Notes: generated by a model not told the origin, from the letters alone. A stretch of DNA of 64,000 nucleotides from Kryptolebias marmoratus (GCF_001649575.2 NC_051440.1:23497508-23561507), one strand, 5' to 3'. Shown: positions 37,062 to 50,200, numbered from the stretch's first letter. Translations and numbers: made by a program.

Positions 37062-37330
37062 CAAACATTTTCTATGTCCACTTGATCCTGTTCAGTGTTG
37101 CAGGGAGCTGGTACCTCTCTCCAGGATAAAAGGCTTGGTACGCCATACGAACAACCATTCACACTTACACTCACACCTAGGGCCAATTAAGAGTCACCAG
37201 TTGACCTGGCAGTCACATTTTTAGGATTGTTGGAGTAAATAAAACCCACACATAAATCGCAGGGACATACAAACTCCACACAGAAAAGTCACAGCCAGGA
37301 GTTCAACCCAGCACCTCACTGATACCGCAA
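37062..37330 (-). mobile_element. V-SINE/DANA-like tRNA-derived SINE
   Basis: Read on minus: CAGTGAGGTGCTGGGTTGAA with a box-B-like GGTTGAACTCC (37,298-37,308), CTGTGTGGAGTTTGTATGTC, GTGGGTTTTATTTACTCC, GGCCCTAGGTGTGAGTGTAA, and a TATCC..TAGAAAA-like 3' end. This is the order of the common teleost SINE whose 3' end is normally followed by GATG repeats. Here the tail is lost. Diverged, and no longer expected to be active. Confidence 0.75.
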
Positions 37331-40167
37331 AAAAATTGCCTACAAAACAAAAAAAATTAAAAATATCAATTTAATTTCAAATAACACAGAAAGACATGAA
37401 AGTAAAAGGGGGAAGGGTCCAAGAGGTGTTGCAAACCTCTCAGCTAGACCACAGAGAAATTATGATTTTTAACTATGCTCTGCAAATTATGATGCTAAAG
37501 GCAGTCTTCTGCATTTACAACTGACAAGCGGTATTTAGGCAAACTTTAAATTTCTACATATTGCCTTTCTAAAGAACCTTAAATAAACAGATACTGTTTT
37601 AATAGCAATTTAGGATAATATTACTAGTCTATATTTTTTAATAAACTCTCAGGTTATTGCATGTATTCATATTTCAGAACACTCCTGCTTACATTGGCTC
37701 ACATTTCATTGCATTTGGTCATTCTTAGGCTAATATTTCCCCAGTTCTTTCTTTGATCTGTTGGTAATTAATACATTACCAAACCAGAAACGTTGCCTCA
37801 GTGAGCTTCCACCACGAGATCTGGGAAAGATCAGTCACGAGCTCACGCAGATGCAAGTCCTTGAAAAAAATGCCATGAAAAAAAAGGCATCAGTATTTAT
37901 CCCACTTGTGGCTGTTTTCAGGACTGGAAACAATGCTGTCTTTTATGGTGTGGTTTTATCTCTCCGGCCACAGTTGAGAATGGTTGCTGTCTTGTGATGG
38001 CCACTGCATAAATCAGTTTTGGTGGCAATGTAGTCAGGCAAGAGCTGGAATTGTAGGAAATGGGACAGAAGAGGTCACGAAGGTGAATTGAAAACTTAAC
38101 AGAGAAGAAAATATGAGAGCACAATAGAATCAAGGGGAAGCTTCAAGAAAGAGAACACTTGGCTAATAAAAACTAGGACAGTGTGTGCTTTTAACATTAT
38201 CTCATCCCTCCAACCACCAAAGACCTAAAACTTACCATAAACATAGGCTTCTAATTGATTTATTCATAAAATGTTTCATTCTGCCGCATTGTGAACAAGG
38301 TGTTCTTCTAAATAACATCTCCTTAAATTGGTTTTTGAGGATTACAGGGAGTACAATCGAGTACATTGGAGTCAGCCAGGGTGGGTGCTGCACTGATAAG
38401 TCCTCACAGACAGATGAAAACAACATGTTTTCCTGCCAGTGTATTTCAAGTAACTCCAAGCTGAAGCTGGATATAACTGTCTGAACAGTGAACAAAGACA
38501 TTTAACTTGGCTAAGAAGATTACTTTTCCAAACGACGTTAAGTGGCTCAGTAAACATTTAGACATTTTTTTTCTTTCCCAGACAAACCATACTGACTCAG
38601 ATAATAGCTGCTGATTAAAATTCAAGATTTGAACCAAGCACATTTATCAGATTCATTCACAGAAATACAGATCATAAGTAGTGCATACGTGCTTGTCCCT
38701 ATGTGTGCGCATATGTGTAAACTCACAAACACACTCAGAAGGGGGCTACTTGATACATCGGTAACCCTTCATTGAGGCTAGAAAACACAGAAAAAGTAAG
38801 GAGACAGGCCATGCTTTGTTAAGCTGCTGAGAGAGTTAAGTAGTGCTGCTGAGCATGTTTGCTCAGTGGATCAGTCTTAACTGTCTTTGGCGTTGATGAG
38901 ATTTATCATAAAGGCGCAATGTCATAACCATATCATCAACACAATGGCTCCAGATGATTAAAGGAGATTTGGTGCGCCAAGGTCTTTGAAGTCTTAGATG
39001 AAGCGGTGAAACATTATCCAAACACAAGTGAGACAGCAAGACACTGATTCATAAGCTCTCGAATAAAGAAAAAAAAAAAAGAATAAAACAATAGAAAGAC
39101 ATAAAGGTATGAATGGTGAATGGGGAGGTAAATGCTCTGAATACCCACAGGAACCCATGAGATGCATTCCCATTCATCTTATTGCGTCCGTGTGCGCATT
39201 TATGTGGCTGTTCAGTGTTATGTCAGAATAATGTGAGGTACACACAGCTGCACTGACAGCAGCGTTATCACAACCTGGTTCAAAGCACTACAAGGAAACA
39301 AGAGCTCCTTTGTGTACGTGTGTGTTTATGTGAGCGACAAAAACAGGGAGAGTGCTTTTTGGCAGACCTTATTACCATACAGCCCCTCGCTAATCCTGTC
39401 CTTCCTCTCTCCACCTATAATATGGCTGCATATCCGTTAGCCAGGCAGCAGACTGAGAGGAATCTGTTGCAAAGCAGAGGGCAATCAGAAGGCAAATAAT
39501 TGAAAACACACAAAGAGCACTGACTCAGAAAGCTCAGCTACCAAGAGAAGGTAATATGTGTGTGAGGATGTGTGTGTGTGTGCCTGTGCAATGAAGAAAG
39601 CTCCAATGAACAAAGGTTTGAATTGCAAAAGAGACAAACTCACTCTGCGTGACATTTGACTAAATACTTTCATTGTTTCTTCTGCTGAAAACAAGTATCA
39701 AGTATCGCAGCCGAGAGAGCAAAGAGACAGTGTTCTGAGACCTTTTCGTTAAGTTAATCTAACTCATGCTCTCATGAAAAGAACATTTCCTGCAGCAAGT
39801 CAATTTTCTTTTCTGAGTATTGATATTTTCTTGTGAACAAACTTACCAGACTGAGACACTGCAACTATGTTTTTTTCCCTCTAATTTTCTTGACATCAAT
39901 GTAATCTTACTCATGGTCAGTTTTGTTTACCCACAGATACTCTGAGAAAACCACTGAATTTTATTAAGCAATTTTACAAGAAATAAAAACCTAACTAAGA
40001 TAATTAAACTCAAGACAGTTATCTTTAGAGTTAAGTTATGATTTGTCTCAGAAAATTAGATTATAGGCTGAATAACCCTGTGTGTGTATTTCAAAGTCTT
40101 CACCCCAATTCACCAGTGGTAGGAGGAAAAAATATTGTTTTTTCAGCTAGAAGGTAAAACGGTATAA
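37331..40167. other. non-coding, enhancer-like patch at 38,880-39,010
   Basis: The segment 38,880-39,010 has GATGAGATTTATCATAAAGG, GCGCAATGTCATAACC and CCAGATGATTAAAGG: homeodomain, C/EBP and CDX-like cores in non-repetitive sequence. The remainder is AT-rich, with a short GT run near 39,567-39,580. No exon was recognised. Confidence 0.35.
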
Positions 40168-40333
40168 CCCTCTGAACTACTACTTGGAAGCATCCTGGGG
40201 CCTTTTGGGAAAGATTTACAACTCAGAGAAAATTCGACTGCTACCAGGGAGAACTTGAGGTTTCTTTTACCAAGACCTAAAATATGCTTCCAGTACTGAA
40301 GTCATGAGGATGAAAAGCTGGGATTCCAGGGGG
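40168..40333. mobile_element. candidate piggyBac-like MITE, degenerate
   Basis: 166 bp between TATAA (left) and TTAA (40,334-40,337, right). Left end CCCTCTGAACTAC; right end read inward on the minus strand CCCCCTGGAATCCC. TTAA-flanked CCCTC..GAGGG ends are the signature of piggyBac-type non-autonomous elements. The left target site has an inserted or changed base, so the call is tentative. Confidence 0.4.
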
Positions 40334-40337
40334 TTAA

Positions 40338-41232
40338 CCTACATCAAAAAAAAATCTCTGTGGCTGTATGGTTGAATTTTATACCCACATAACGCATTTC
40401 AAAAGCCTCCAGTGCTCAAATGCAGTTCAGCGCTGGGATTGTTTGATTGTTTGAGGCTGTCTGGGCTTTCACTCATATGGCAGTGCTCCTCGGGACACAG
40501 GCCAAACTCATAGCATATGTTGGAAGGGTATGACAGGAGTTCAGTGAGTATGTGTTTTTGAAGTGTACACGCACACAGACACTCACACACTGAGAAGTGG
40601 CCTTAGTTTGAACGATATGTTTTTGGCAAGAATTTATACACATTCATTGTAAGTGTGTGTGTTAACTTCTGCACAATGACACACACGTTAACCCTAACAC
40701 ATACTTAGTCACACACAAACTCAGTAAATAAACACAGACACTGAAAGCAATTTGTCTTGATTTTGTAATCTTTGAACACAAAGGTCAAAAATTTCTGATA
40801 GGATAATCAAAGTGCTGATATTGTCTATCTGCATAATTTGTGCCAGTGAGGTTATGAAAGTGTTTGTGTGTGGGTTTTAACATCACATATTGTTTCAGTC
40901 TTCTGCCAAAGACACAACCATGTAAGGTAATTCCCCAAATGGTGGACGTGAGTTTTGTGAACATTAATATCTCAAACATCTTTGCATGTTGGTGATTGTG
41001 ACTTGGCAGTCCCTCTAAAGTTTACTGACATATTTGTGCCAACCTTATCTTAAAATTGGCTTTTATTTGCCATGCTGACTGCGACTCCGGTATTTTTTTG
41101 TTTCCCTTTCTTTCTTGCCCTGCCTTCTTCCTTCTCTTTTCCCTCCATCACCAGTCTTAGGGATTTCCTTCATTATTTAGTCACTTGATTTTTTTTTTCT
41201 ACTTTTTTCTGCTTTCGTTCTCATTTTCTCAC
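40338..41232. other. non-coding, long pyrimidine-rich stretch 41,095-41,250
   Basis: The first half has no recognised element. The last 150 bp are strongly C/T-rich on the plus strand. That is either a polypyrimidine tract in front of a plus-strand acceptor at 41,251-41,252 or the purine-rich start of an intron on the minus strand. Confidence 0.4.
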
Positions 41233-41377
41233 CTTCTTTCTTCTTCTTGTAGGCTGTTTTGATTGAGGATGTGCCAGTTTGGTTGGTGAGGATGAAGCTT
41301 CTGGACCCTGGAGGGGGTATTGGAGCCCGAAGAACACTGGTCTCTGGCTTTCCATGCGTCGGCATTGTGAGCATGGG
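41233..41377 (-). CDS. candidate internal exon, product unknown
   Basis: On the minus strand, a 145-bp open segment is bounded by a plausible acceptor (branch-like CACTAAC, then GATTAG, with a C/T-rich stretch further upstream) and a near-consensus donor GAAG|GTGAGA. It encodes 48 residues that open with PMLTMPTHGKPETS, contain a proline-rich RAPIPPPGSR, an NQT glycosylation-type triplet and a basic end AYKKKKE, leaving phase 1. I recognise no family. No partner exon was identified nearby. The competing reading is a plus-strand acceptor (long pyrimidine tract, TTGTAG|GC at 41,252) followed by a 42-codon open frame to a stop at 41,380. It could also be neither. This is an inference from splice signals only. 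Confidence 0.25.
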
Positions 41378-42689
41378 CTAATCGTTAGTGTGAGGCCTCA
41401 AAGAGGGAGGACAAAAGGTCACAGTGGGTCACTTTAGCGTCCTAACATGAAAGGAGCTCCCAGTTTCAATGAGGATTAACCAAAAAATTCCATTGACTAA
41501 AACACTATGGGAGCTCCCAGAATCTTATGCATGTGAATTCTCGACAAGGAGAAAGTGCCTTCTCTCCTCAGTTCCTCTGTTCCTTTTCCTAGGTTTTCCT
41601 CTTCTCTCCTCGGCACACATGCAATCAAAAACACACAATGGACACATCATTCAGCAGGGAGTTAAATGAGTTCAGTGTCGGCAGTACTAACGGTCAAATC
41701 CTGCCCCTTGACCTCTTGGGTGCCTTTCACTGAGCCTGTGTGTGTACAATTGAGCATTTGTGTGTGCACGAATGTGTTTGTTCATGAGCGCGTGTGAGGG
41801 AATTAAAGCGTCTGTGTGGCCAAAGACAGATTAAGATCCCCACTGCAGAGCCAATTTAGAGGTTAATGTGTCAGGTAATGAACTTTTGTGAGCAGCTCCA
41901 TGGTGCTACGATGTGAGGTCTGGGACACTTTACCTCCAGAGTCAGATAAAATCCCTTGCTTGCAAATGAGAAAAGTACTACACTATTGTGTGTTCTGCTT
42001 CCAAGAATAATAAACTGGGCTAAAAAAAAAAATTCAGGTCTTTGTTTTGCACCAGATGAAAGGAAGAAGAATGGAGAGACCGAGATGAGTGATTGAAAGA
42101 GTGACAGGATGAAAGGACTACTGAACCATGGCTGTGCCCTCTGTGTAAATGCAGTCTAAAGGGGCCACAGTCAGTGCCTTTGTGACCTTAAGGCCATTCC
42201 AAACAAAGTACATGCAGGATCTGTCATCTGTGTTTCTTACTTTGCAGAGTCCGGCAGCATGGTGCTGCTTGACTAGCTTGGCACCCACTTCTTGTCATGG
42301 GCAGTGCGTCATTTCCACATTCCTGCCTGGCAGTAAGATTTTAGCATCCAAGGGGACAGAAGCAGGATCGTTATTATCTTCCATGTCATAATGCCCCAAC
42401 TAGCACGTTCCTCTGAATTGATGGCTTGATCATGCAGAACCAATTTCTATTCAGATTCACTCTAAGGGCTCCTTTGTTTACAAGATGCTTCTTCGTATTT
42501 TGTGAATGAGTATGTTCTAGCTACAGCCAGAGCTGGGGTGTGAGATTGAGAGGGCTGAGTATTAGCAAAAACCTACAATCAAAGACAAAAACAGCTGCTA
42601 AGTCATCGTCTGTTTGATGTTGATTATTTGTAATTCATTGCCTATAATTTTATTTTATTTTATTTTATTTTTGTGCATTGAAACCTAAG
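41378..42689. other. non-coding, (TTTTA)5 run at 42,648-42,672
   Basis: The balanced-composition stretch 41,660-41,930 could be conserved (CCTGCCCCTTGACCTC, GAGGGAATTAAAGCG). Otherwise there is only the short pentanucleotide repeat, with no recognised gene. Confidence 0.4.
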
Positions 42690-43190
42690 TGTGAAGAAAG
42701 TTTGGGGGGCTTTACTCCCTGGTAGGGTCACCTATGGCAAGAGGGGTCAGATGAAGAGAAATTCAAAAACCTCAGTGAAGCAATGCCCTCACCTGGATCA
42801 GGAAATGAAGGCACCCCCTAGAGCTAGGCCTGGGGCAAGTTTGCTGGTGAGTACTCCATGGCCCAGCTTTGGCTTGACCAGGCTCAGCCTAAAGAAGCCA
42901 ACTTACACAAAGTGGGTGAGGTCAGGTGCAATGTGAGCTGAGAGGCAGGAGAGCCTGGGGGGCCTGGGCATACCAATTCATAGTGTTACAAACTGGCTTT
43001 GGGATATAGAATGTCACTTCATTGATGAAAAAAAATGTCAAAGCAGGTTTATGAAGTTGATTGATACCAGCTAGATATATACTTCAACACATAGTATTGG
43101 CTCTGGTACCCATCTTACAAAAAGAGGCTGAACTCTCTTCCACTCCAGAGCTGTCCAGGAAAGTGTGGGGCAGAGACATGAGCCCCCTTC
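42690..43190 (+). mobile_element. Rex3-like (RTE clade) LINE, 5' fragment
   Basis: The order GGTAGGGTCACCTATGGCAA, GGCCTGGGGCAAG, GGTCAGGTGCAATGTGAGCT, AGAATGTCACTTCATTG, CCAGCTAGATATATAC, TATTGGCTCTGGTACCC, GAACTCTCTTCCACTCCAG corresponds to the 5' leader and start of the endonuclease domain of teleost Rex3-type elements as I remember them. The NVTSL and LDI motifs of the endonuclease can still be read but with stops and frame changes, so it is a dead copy. It breaks off near 43,190 without the RT region. It is a different part of the element from that kept at 24.5-25.9 kb. Confidence 0.7.
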
Positions 43191-44164
43191 TTTTCGTAAG
43201 CGTTTTGACTGAAAGTGCTAGGAGCATGAGGACTACAGAAGGGTTTGACAAAGACCTTGGTTACAGGAATTATTTTTTTCTTTTCAAATATTCCATGTAA
43301 ATCAGAATAAAACTTGGAAATTCTTTGCAAAGTCTGTTGAACTAAAGACTCCTGGGAGTTGTACACACATGTGTGTCACTGATTGCTACTTCAGGCTTTC
43401 CAAAAGAATGTGAGGTAGAGGAAAAAAAGCAAACACCAATAATCAAAAGAAAAACATAGATTTCCCATCATAATCTCCTTTGTCACAGGCCAATGGCAAA
43501 ATGTCTGGGAAATAAGTCTTGCAGTAAAGCTGTTGGTCATGATTCAGTGGCCAAGAGCATTTTAGATACAGAAACTTGACTGGGTACTGATATGTCATTT
43601 ACTATTGAAAAAAAAAAAGATGTCAATAGTTGCTATTCAACCAGCACAAATATGATATCCTTTGTGCACTTGAGACTGTGTCGGGTGCAGAGATCAGAAA
43701 TGGGGCCTTGTAAATCCACTGTACATAGGGAAGCAGACAGTGAAAAAAGAAGGGGACAGACGTGAGCACCAGCATGCTGCCCACCAACACAAAGAAAACA
43801 ATGATGGTCAGAGCTGGACTGGACTTCAGATGACATTCTTGCAGTCTATGCTACAAAGACAACTTAATTAAGTTATTAGGATACTTAGGTGGCTTTGGTC
43901 ACAGTACAATGCCATTTGAGCTTTACTTAGTTTTTCTAGATTGAAAGCCAGGAGAGACATGATCCCTTTGTGACTTTCTCAGTTCTTCACATATTGAGCA
44001 GTGCAGGGGTTTTGACATATTTGTTCCTTTCTTCTTTACTTTTTACTTTACACAATACATTTTTCCCACAGAATTGATTCTGCTGCCTTTAATGATCCCC
44101 ACTTTTGTTACATGTAGTATTCATTTGTCCATCTGTTAGAAGATTACTTAAAATCTGTCACAAA
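43191..44164. other. non-coding, possibly decayed repeat
   Basis: 43,480-43,700 (CAATGGCAAAATGTCTGGGA, CAGTGGCCAAGAGCATTTTA) has the feel of an old interspersed repeat, but I could not identify the family or its ends. No exon was seen. Confidence 0.3.
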
Positions 44165-44282
44165 AAAAACAAGTGATTTAATTTTGGTGGTGATCTGGAT
44201 CACAATCTAGTTCCCACAATTTTTTAATGACCTTATGGTCTTGGCAGAGGTTTGCACTCTCCGAGTCCTTCTACTTTTTTAA
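44165..44282 (-). mobile_element. dispersed teleost repeat (CACCACCAA...CCTC family), 5' part
   Basis: Read on minus: GGACTCGGAGAGTGCAAACC, CTCTGCCAAGACCATAAGG, GATTGTGATCCAGATCACC, ACCAAAATTAAATCACTTG. The last two blocks overlap the first part of 11,815-11,985. Together the two pieces span the family from a CCTCTGCCAAG end to a CCTCC..GGAG end. Confidence 0.6.
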
Positions 44283-47200
44283 TGGGTTCATTTAAAATCT
44301 TTTCTATCAGTCTGGACTGGTTTGCAGCTCAATGTACCACAAAAAATAATTGAAAATTCCTTAAATGTCTTAATCCTGTTCTTTGTAAATGATGTATTCA
44401 CTGTGTAACTTTAATAACTTTAATCAACAATCTAAAGTCATGATTAAGATTTGAACTTACACATATAGAGAAGACAGAGCATGATGCAGAAGCACAAGCT
44501 GAAAGCAAGGATGGCAGAGACAGACACGTGCACATACAGTACACACACACACACCAATCCTCAAAAGGACAAACAGCTTTTGTTTCTGTCATGCGAGGCT
44601 CAGAGAAGCAGAGAAAAGCTTTATTGGAAAAAGGGATGTGGTGTTTTCCTCTCCAAAATTACAAGGGCTCATTAGAGAAGACATTTCAGAGCTGGAAAAG
44701 AGCACATGACACATCACACTTCAGACAGCTGACCTATTTACGGGGTGACTTGTAGCATATCTACAAAACACACAGCGGCCTTGTCACTGGAAACCGGCCC
44801 ATAGAACTGGAGGAAAATATGAACTAATCGTTTTCTGGGGTTACAAACATAGGAGGCAGGAATCTAACTGTCAGAGGGAGACAAACAGGAGCTCACACAA
44901 GTCAACACTTCAAATACAAGTTTGACACATATTCATAGCCACTCATAACACACACACAGTTATTCTTGAGCCGTGTATCCTCTGTAAACTGATATATCCA
45001 CAGACTTTAAATGTATGTGCATGAATCTGCAGGCGCCTGCTACAAGTCCACTTCTGATGGCTTCCATGTGTGGTGTCTCAGCAGTGATATTTACCCTCTC
45101 CGTGCAACAGGAAGGACAACCCGACACAGTGGCATCCCCTAAAATGTTTCCTTTTAAGAAAAGCCCCCATTGACAAAGTAACTATAAATTATTTAAATAG
45201 ATGAGATCATACATTAGTGGGCCAAGGGCGCCACAACCTGGAGGTCCACCAAAGAGGAGGAATATTTAACTCCTGTTTTACTTCATAAAATCTGTCACTG
45301 GTGTCCAAAATACCTCTTACATTATCTAGAAAACACAAACACTCTACCCTACACATCAAGGAAGAGACTTGGCATAATACAGAAAAAAAACTACTGTGAC
45401 TAGGTGCTTACTCTTGTTATAAATATCTGGCCTTTTTGCAAGTCTGCTGTTAAATTACTTGCACTGCAGTGTAAAAATAAAACCTCGAATAGTCTCAATG
45501 CAAATATCATGTGACCCTCACCTGGATAAATCAAGATTAGGTTACAAATAGTCAAGTTTTTTTCGCTCTCGCCTGCAGACCAGAACATCTCATTAAACCT
45601 AGGAATGGTTTGGAATTTGTTGGCTGTATTCCTCATCCTCTAAACTGGGACAAAGCTTATGGATGAAGTACAACAACAAATAGTTGCACTGTGCATCATC
45701 CGTGCGTGAACGTGCATCGTAGCTGAAATTTGTTGCAGGGTGTTAACTGTACAGGGTATACACGATCAGTCCAAAGAAGTTTTCCTCATTGCATTTTAAT
45801 AAGTGATTAAGACTACTTTTTTAACTTCTATGTATGTTCCCACAATACAGAATCCAGTAGCATATGTTCTTATCTTTCTTTGTATTAGCAGTGAAACTCC
45901 ATCCTTTCCTCCTGTCTCGTTCCCACCTATCCAGTTCAGTCCAGTTGTGTTTTGAAAGGGTGGTTATATTCACTGTTATTGTATGATTTTACAAAACCTC
46001 TCCTCCCAGCCTTTGAAGCAGGGAAGAGCTGACCGAAGCTCAGTGATCCCTGCTGTAAGCCCCACTTTGGGCAAGACCTGAGTTAGTCCAACCACCAGGA
46101 CTCTTCTCTCCCTTTCATATCTATCTACATTCTTCCTTGTCCTTCATGCAACTGGAAGAAATTTATGTCAGCTCAACAGATTTTCAGGGCACTTTTGAGG
46201 CACACACAGGGCTGTGAGCCTGTTCAAGTTGACCTGAGGGTATTTGTCCTGGTTGAGGCCTTTGAAAATAAACAAGAGGACAGAGAAGCTTAGTCTTGTG
46301 AAGTGGCGAGATCTCAGAGGCAGAGGAAAACAGCAATTACCCAAGGCGCTATGGACATTAGGAGCTGAATGAGAGTTGTTCAGCGGTAGAAATCTCTGAG
46401 TAAATAAGCAAAGTGTTTTATCTGGGTGTTGAAAACATCAATGAAAGGGATTTATAGAAAAACATAAATAAACTTTATCTGACACAGTGCTGACCCCCTT
46501 TGTCAAAGTGCTGCTGCTGGGTTGGAGGTGTTGGGTTTCTGACAGCTTGGTTCTCCCGCTCTGTGTACTCAATTTTCACACCATAATTAAGACCTTGTAC
46601 AATCACATGCAGCCATATGGAACAACAAAGAGCTCCTTTCCAGTCAATAACAAAAGTGGCAAAAACAAGAGTGCGTGTGTTTATAGAATTGCAGCTGCAA
46701 GGAGATGGTGTATCAGTTCAACTACATGCAGCGGGATTGCAAAATACTGTGTTTACTCTACATCCGCCCACTTGTCTTGGCTGTTTAATTTCTCTGCTCT
46801 TTCGAGGATTTGGCAACAGAACCAATGGGGCTTTAAAGTCCAGCTCAAATTTTCAGATCTTTTTGAATTGATAAGTTTTATCAGACTATCCAGCATCAGA
46901 GCAGCTTGGAAAACTTCTCCTCTGACTCTGACTACTTCAGGACAAACAGAAAGCATTCCTTTGACTTCATATTAAATTATTCTGTTTGCTGTAAACTACA
47001 GTAATCCTGTTGTTGTTTGCAAAGTGTGTCAAGAGGTTGGAACACAACCTTTAATATCTGTTCATCACCATGAGAGGAGTGCATAAAAAGTGAATAGTTT
47101 TATGGTAATTTATGGTAAATGACACAGTTCTACCATCTCAACTTTCACCTCATTTTGTCCAAAATCAAACAATACTGAGATTTTTGTCCCTCTTTTTGTC

Positions 47201-50200
47201 TGTTTGCTACCAAGTAGTCAGATGAAGCTGAAGAGAAGATTTCTAAAAAAACAGAAAATATTGGCAAGCCCAACCACGACCTTTTGAATGATTAATACTC
47301 AGATTCAAACCATCATCTTTGCAAATGAATAATAGTGTGCCTGACCCAGTGGCTAGTAACACAAAAACATTAAACATGTGTAACTATGATATAAGATATT
47401 ATCATTTATAACATTACTAAAAACAGTGTACTGCTCAGATTTGAGTCATATAGCATTATTTGTGTGGAGTAGGATTTATTCAACTATAACAGTGTTACCA
47501 CTTTATCTAAAGTTTGCATGGAAATCTGGCACTTTATAAATAATTAAGGCTTCTCAAGTTCTGAGTGTGATGCATGCAATTTACACCTTTCACCTGTAAA
47601 AACAGGTGACCTTGCTGATGTTGCTGTTTATTTTGCTGGCTCTGCTACTGTTGGAGGAATTTTTAGGTGCTTTCAACCTCGAAGCTTACTCTTGCTGTGT
47701 AAAAACACCTTCCAGTTTGGATGTTTTTCCAAATGGCTACAGTGTTCTTTTTATTCATCAAATACTGTCTGTTATATTTTTGAACTCTACATTTACGGTG
47801 CTTTTTAACTGAAATCACACACCAATAATTTTATTTGGGGCAATGAGTTGAGCTGTCAGCGGAGGAGACTTTGACACATGGCAGGAAGAAAACTCTACCA
47901 TCAGTGACTCTGTCTGTTATGTTTGCACTGATAGTGGGAACAGTTCCCTCAAATACAATAAAAAAGACAAAGAAGATGAATATGTTGGGTTTTTTTAGAA
48001 AACTTTTTCAGCCAAAAGCTATTTTGATTCAAGAAGAAAACACAGAGGTAGTGAAGTTTTTTTTTTTTAAAGACAAAAACAAAGCATGTAGGACTGAGGA
48101 AGCTTAGATCTTCTGTAAGTCAGAGGTGAAATATTCAGTTTTCTTTGCAGAAATCTGCTGCAGCATCAGAGCCAATGATACTGTGAAACTGAACAAACCT
48201 GTGAAGGAAGGCTCTTAGGCAGGGGCTGTTTTAAACACATTAGAGCAGATTGTGGAGAAAAAGATGCTATATTTTCAGTCAGAATCTTTTGTAGCAGAAT
48301 TTTGACCTGGCAATTCATAGTAACACTTTACAACTCTATGTTCTTATTTTAACTTTTTTATTTTTATTGCAGTCTGTGTCAGTAACTTTTAATGTTACAT
48401 ACTCAAAAATATAATTGTTGCTCAGTTCGATTTTAAAATAAGTCATTATGAATTTTCTGCCATGAACAAAAGTTCCAAAGGCAAACAGCCAAAAGCTCTC
48501 CTCACTTTGCCTCCAATGTTTTGTTTGAGGGGTCAACAACCAGTGGTTTCTAGGAATTGGTGGATATCAGTGTGGGCCAATTGGCTCTCCACGTACACAC
48601 ACAAGCCAAGCAAGGAAGAGCCTTGGCTTTGTTGCTGCTATAATGCTTTGGCTCACATGAGTTCCTAATGACCCAAACAAATACAAAATCTATTCCTGTG
48701 GGCTTCATCTGCAGTGTTCCACTGCTATTGATTCTGGTTTCCCACTTCGTGCCACTGCGTGTGCCAGCTGATAGGGAATGTTTATGAGCAATTACCAACA
48801 ATTACTGCTGTTGAGTTTGCTCCATTTCCTAATGGATTTTTTTATGCATTTGTGAAATCACCCAAGCACAATGGGGTTTTTGTCAGAAGATGACTGACTG
48901 TTGCCTTCAAACACATTGACCAAAGGAAATTAAAGAAAGCATCCAACCAATGTGTAAGTTAGTGTTTTCACCAACCCTTGCCTCGATTCTTGGCCTGGCA
49001 CTGACAGGTGATTGTTGTGATTAGTTTGATAATATTTGTTTGTTTCTACAAAGACTACCCAAACCCAAATTTAATTAATCTTGGCAAACAAATTAAGCCT
49101 TCAAAGAAAAGAAATTATTAAATTTTGAAACCCATTTGTATCATTTTTTTTAAGTTGTGGTAAATTGATCAAGAGTTAAAACAAATTCTTTAAGTCCTTT
49201 CTCTAGTAAAAATGTTGGTCATGTTTATGTTATTCTCATTTTGATTTTTAAATTCCAAAATGTAATATATAAAGATCAAGTGCTAAGGTAAAAGAAAAAT
49301 AGAAAAAAATTTTTAAAAAATGCTTTTATAAAAAATAAATAAATAAATCAAATGAGTCAGTGAAGTAGGATGAAAGTAGATGCAGTATTACAGCCCGTCT
49401 CGGACACTGTAAGTAATCACAACATAAACCAAGTCTGGAATTCATTGCAAAGTTTTTTTTAAAAATTAAACCTAATTCTACCTTGACTTTTAAAATTGCT
49501 ATGAAGATTTACTTGAGTTGACATTACAATTGGAAGTATCAAACATGATAGGTAGGTTTGCTTTTCTTTTAATTACCGTCTTTGACACCCATCAAAAGTA
49601 TAAATAAAACCTTCAAAAATACAATGAATCAGATATCCCTTCACCTAAAACCAGTGTCACTCAGAAGTATCTTTATAGGAAACATAAGATCTTTGACCAC
49701 TGATACATTAGCCTACATGTTGCATGCGACACATCTGGGAGCATATGCATGTAATGTATATGCAGCAAATATCTGAAACCATAACATCAAAATCCTACAC
49801 CTTCCTGAGATTAATAACACTGGTTTGGCTCTGGTTGTAAAAACATCTCTTTTATTTCTACATTAAAAAAGGGCTTTGTGTTCACTGTTCACACACGCTC
49901 TGCTGCACTTCTGAAACTGCACACACACTTGCCTCAGTTAGCAAGATTTCAGCTGTTAAAGGAGGAAGGACACACTCTGGCCTCATCTTCAATCTGCTTC
50001 AATATTTCATAAGAAACCTTTCTTCAGTCCCCTTGTGCCTTTCAGCATTTCACCGCTTGCAGCATCAATTCTTTATTCCCCCACTGCAAACAGCTGTCTT
50101 TTAAAAGAAAATAAAAGGAAATTCAGAGACCCCTTTTCATACTTTGACTAAACTATTTGCCCTGATCGTTCATTTCCTCTGGACTTGCAGATGAGGTCAC

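Noticed and set aside
46487..46975. Longest open frame, 162 codons on plus
   Set aside because: No recognisable domain, no upstream or downstream gene context, and a second unrelated plus frame overlaps it. A frame of this length can arise by chance in 64 kb read in six frames.
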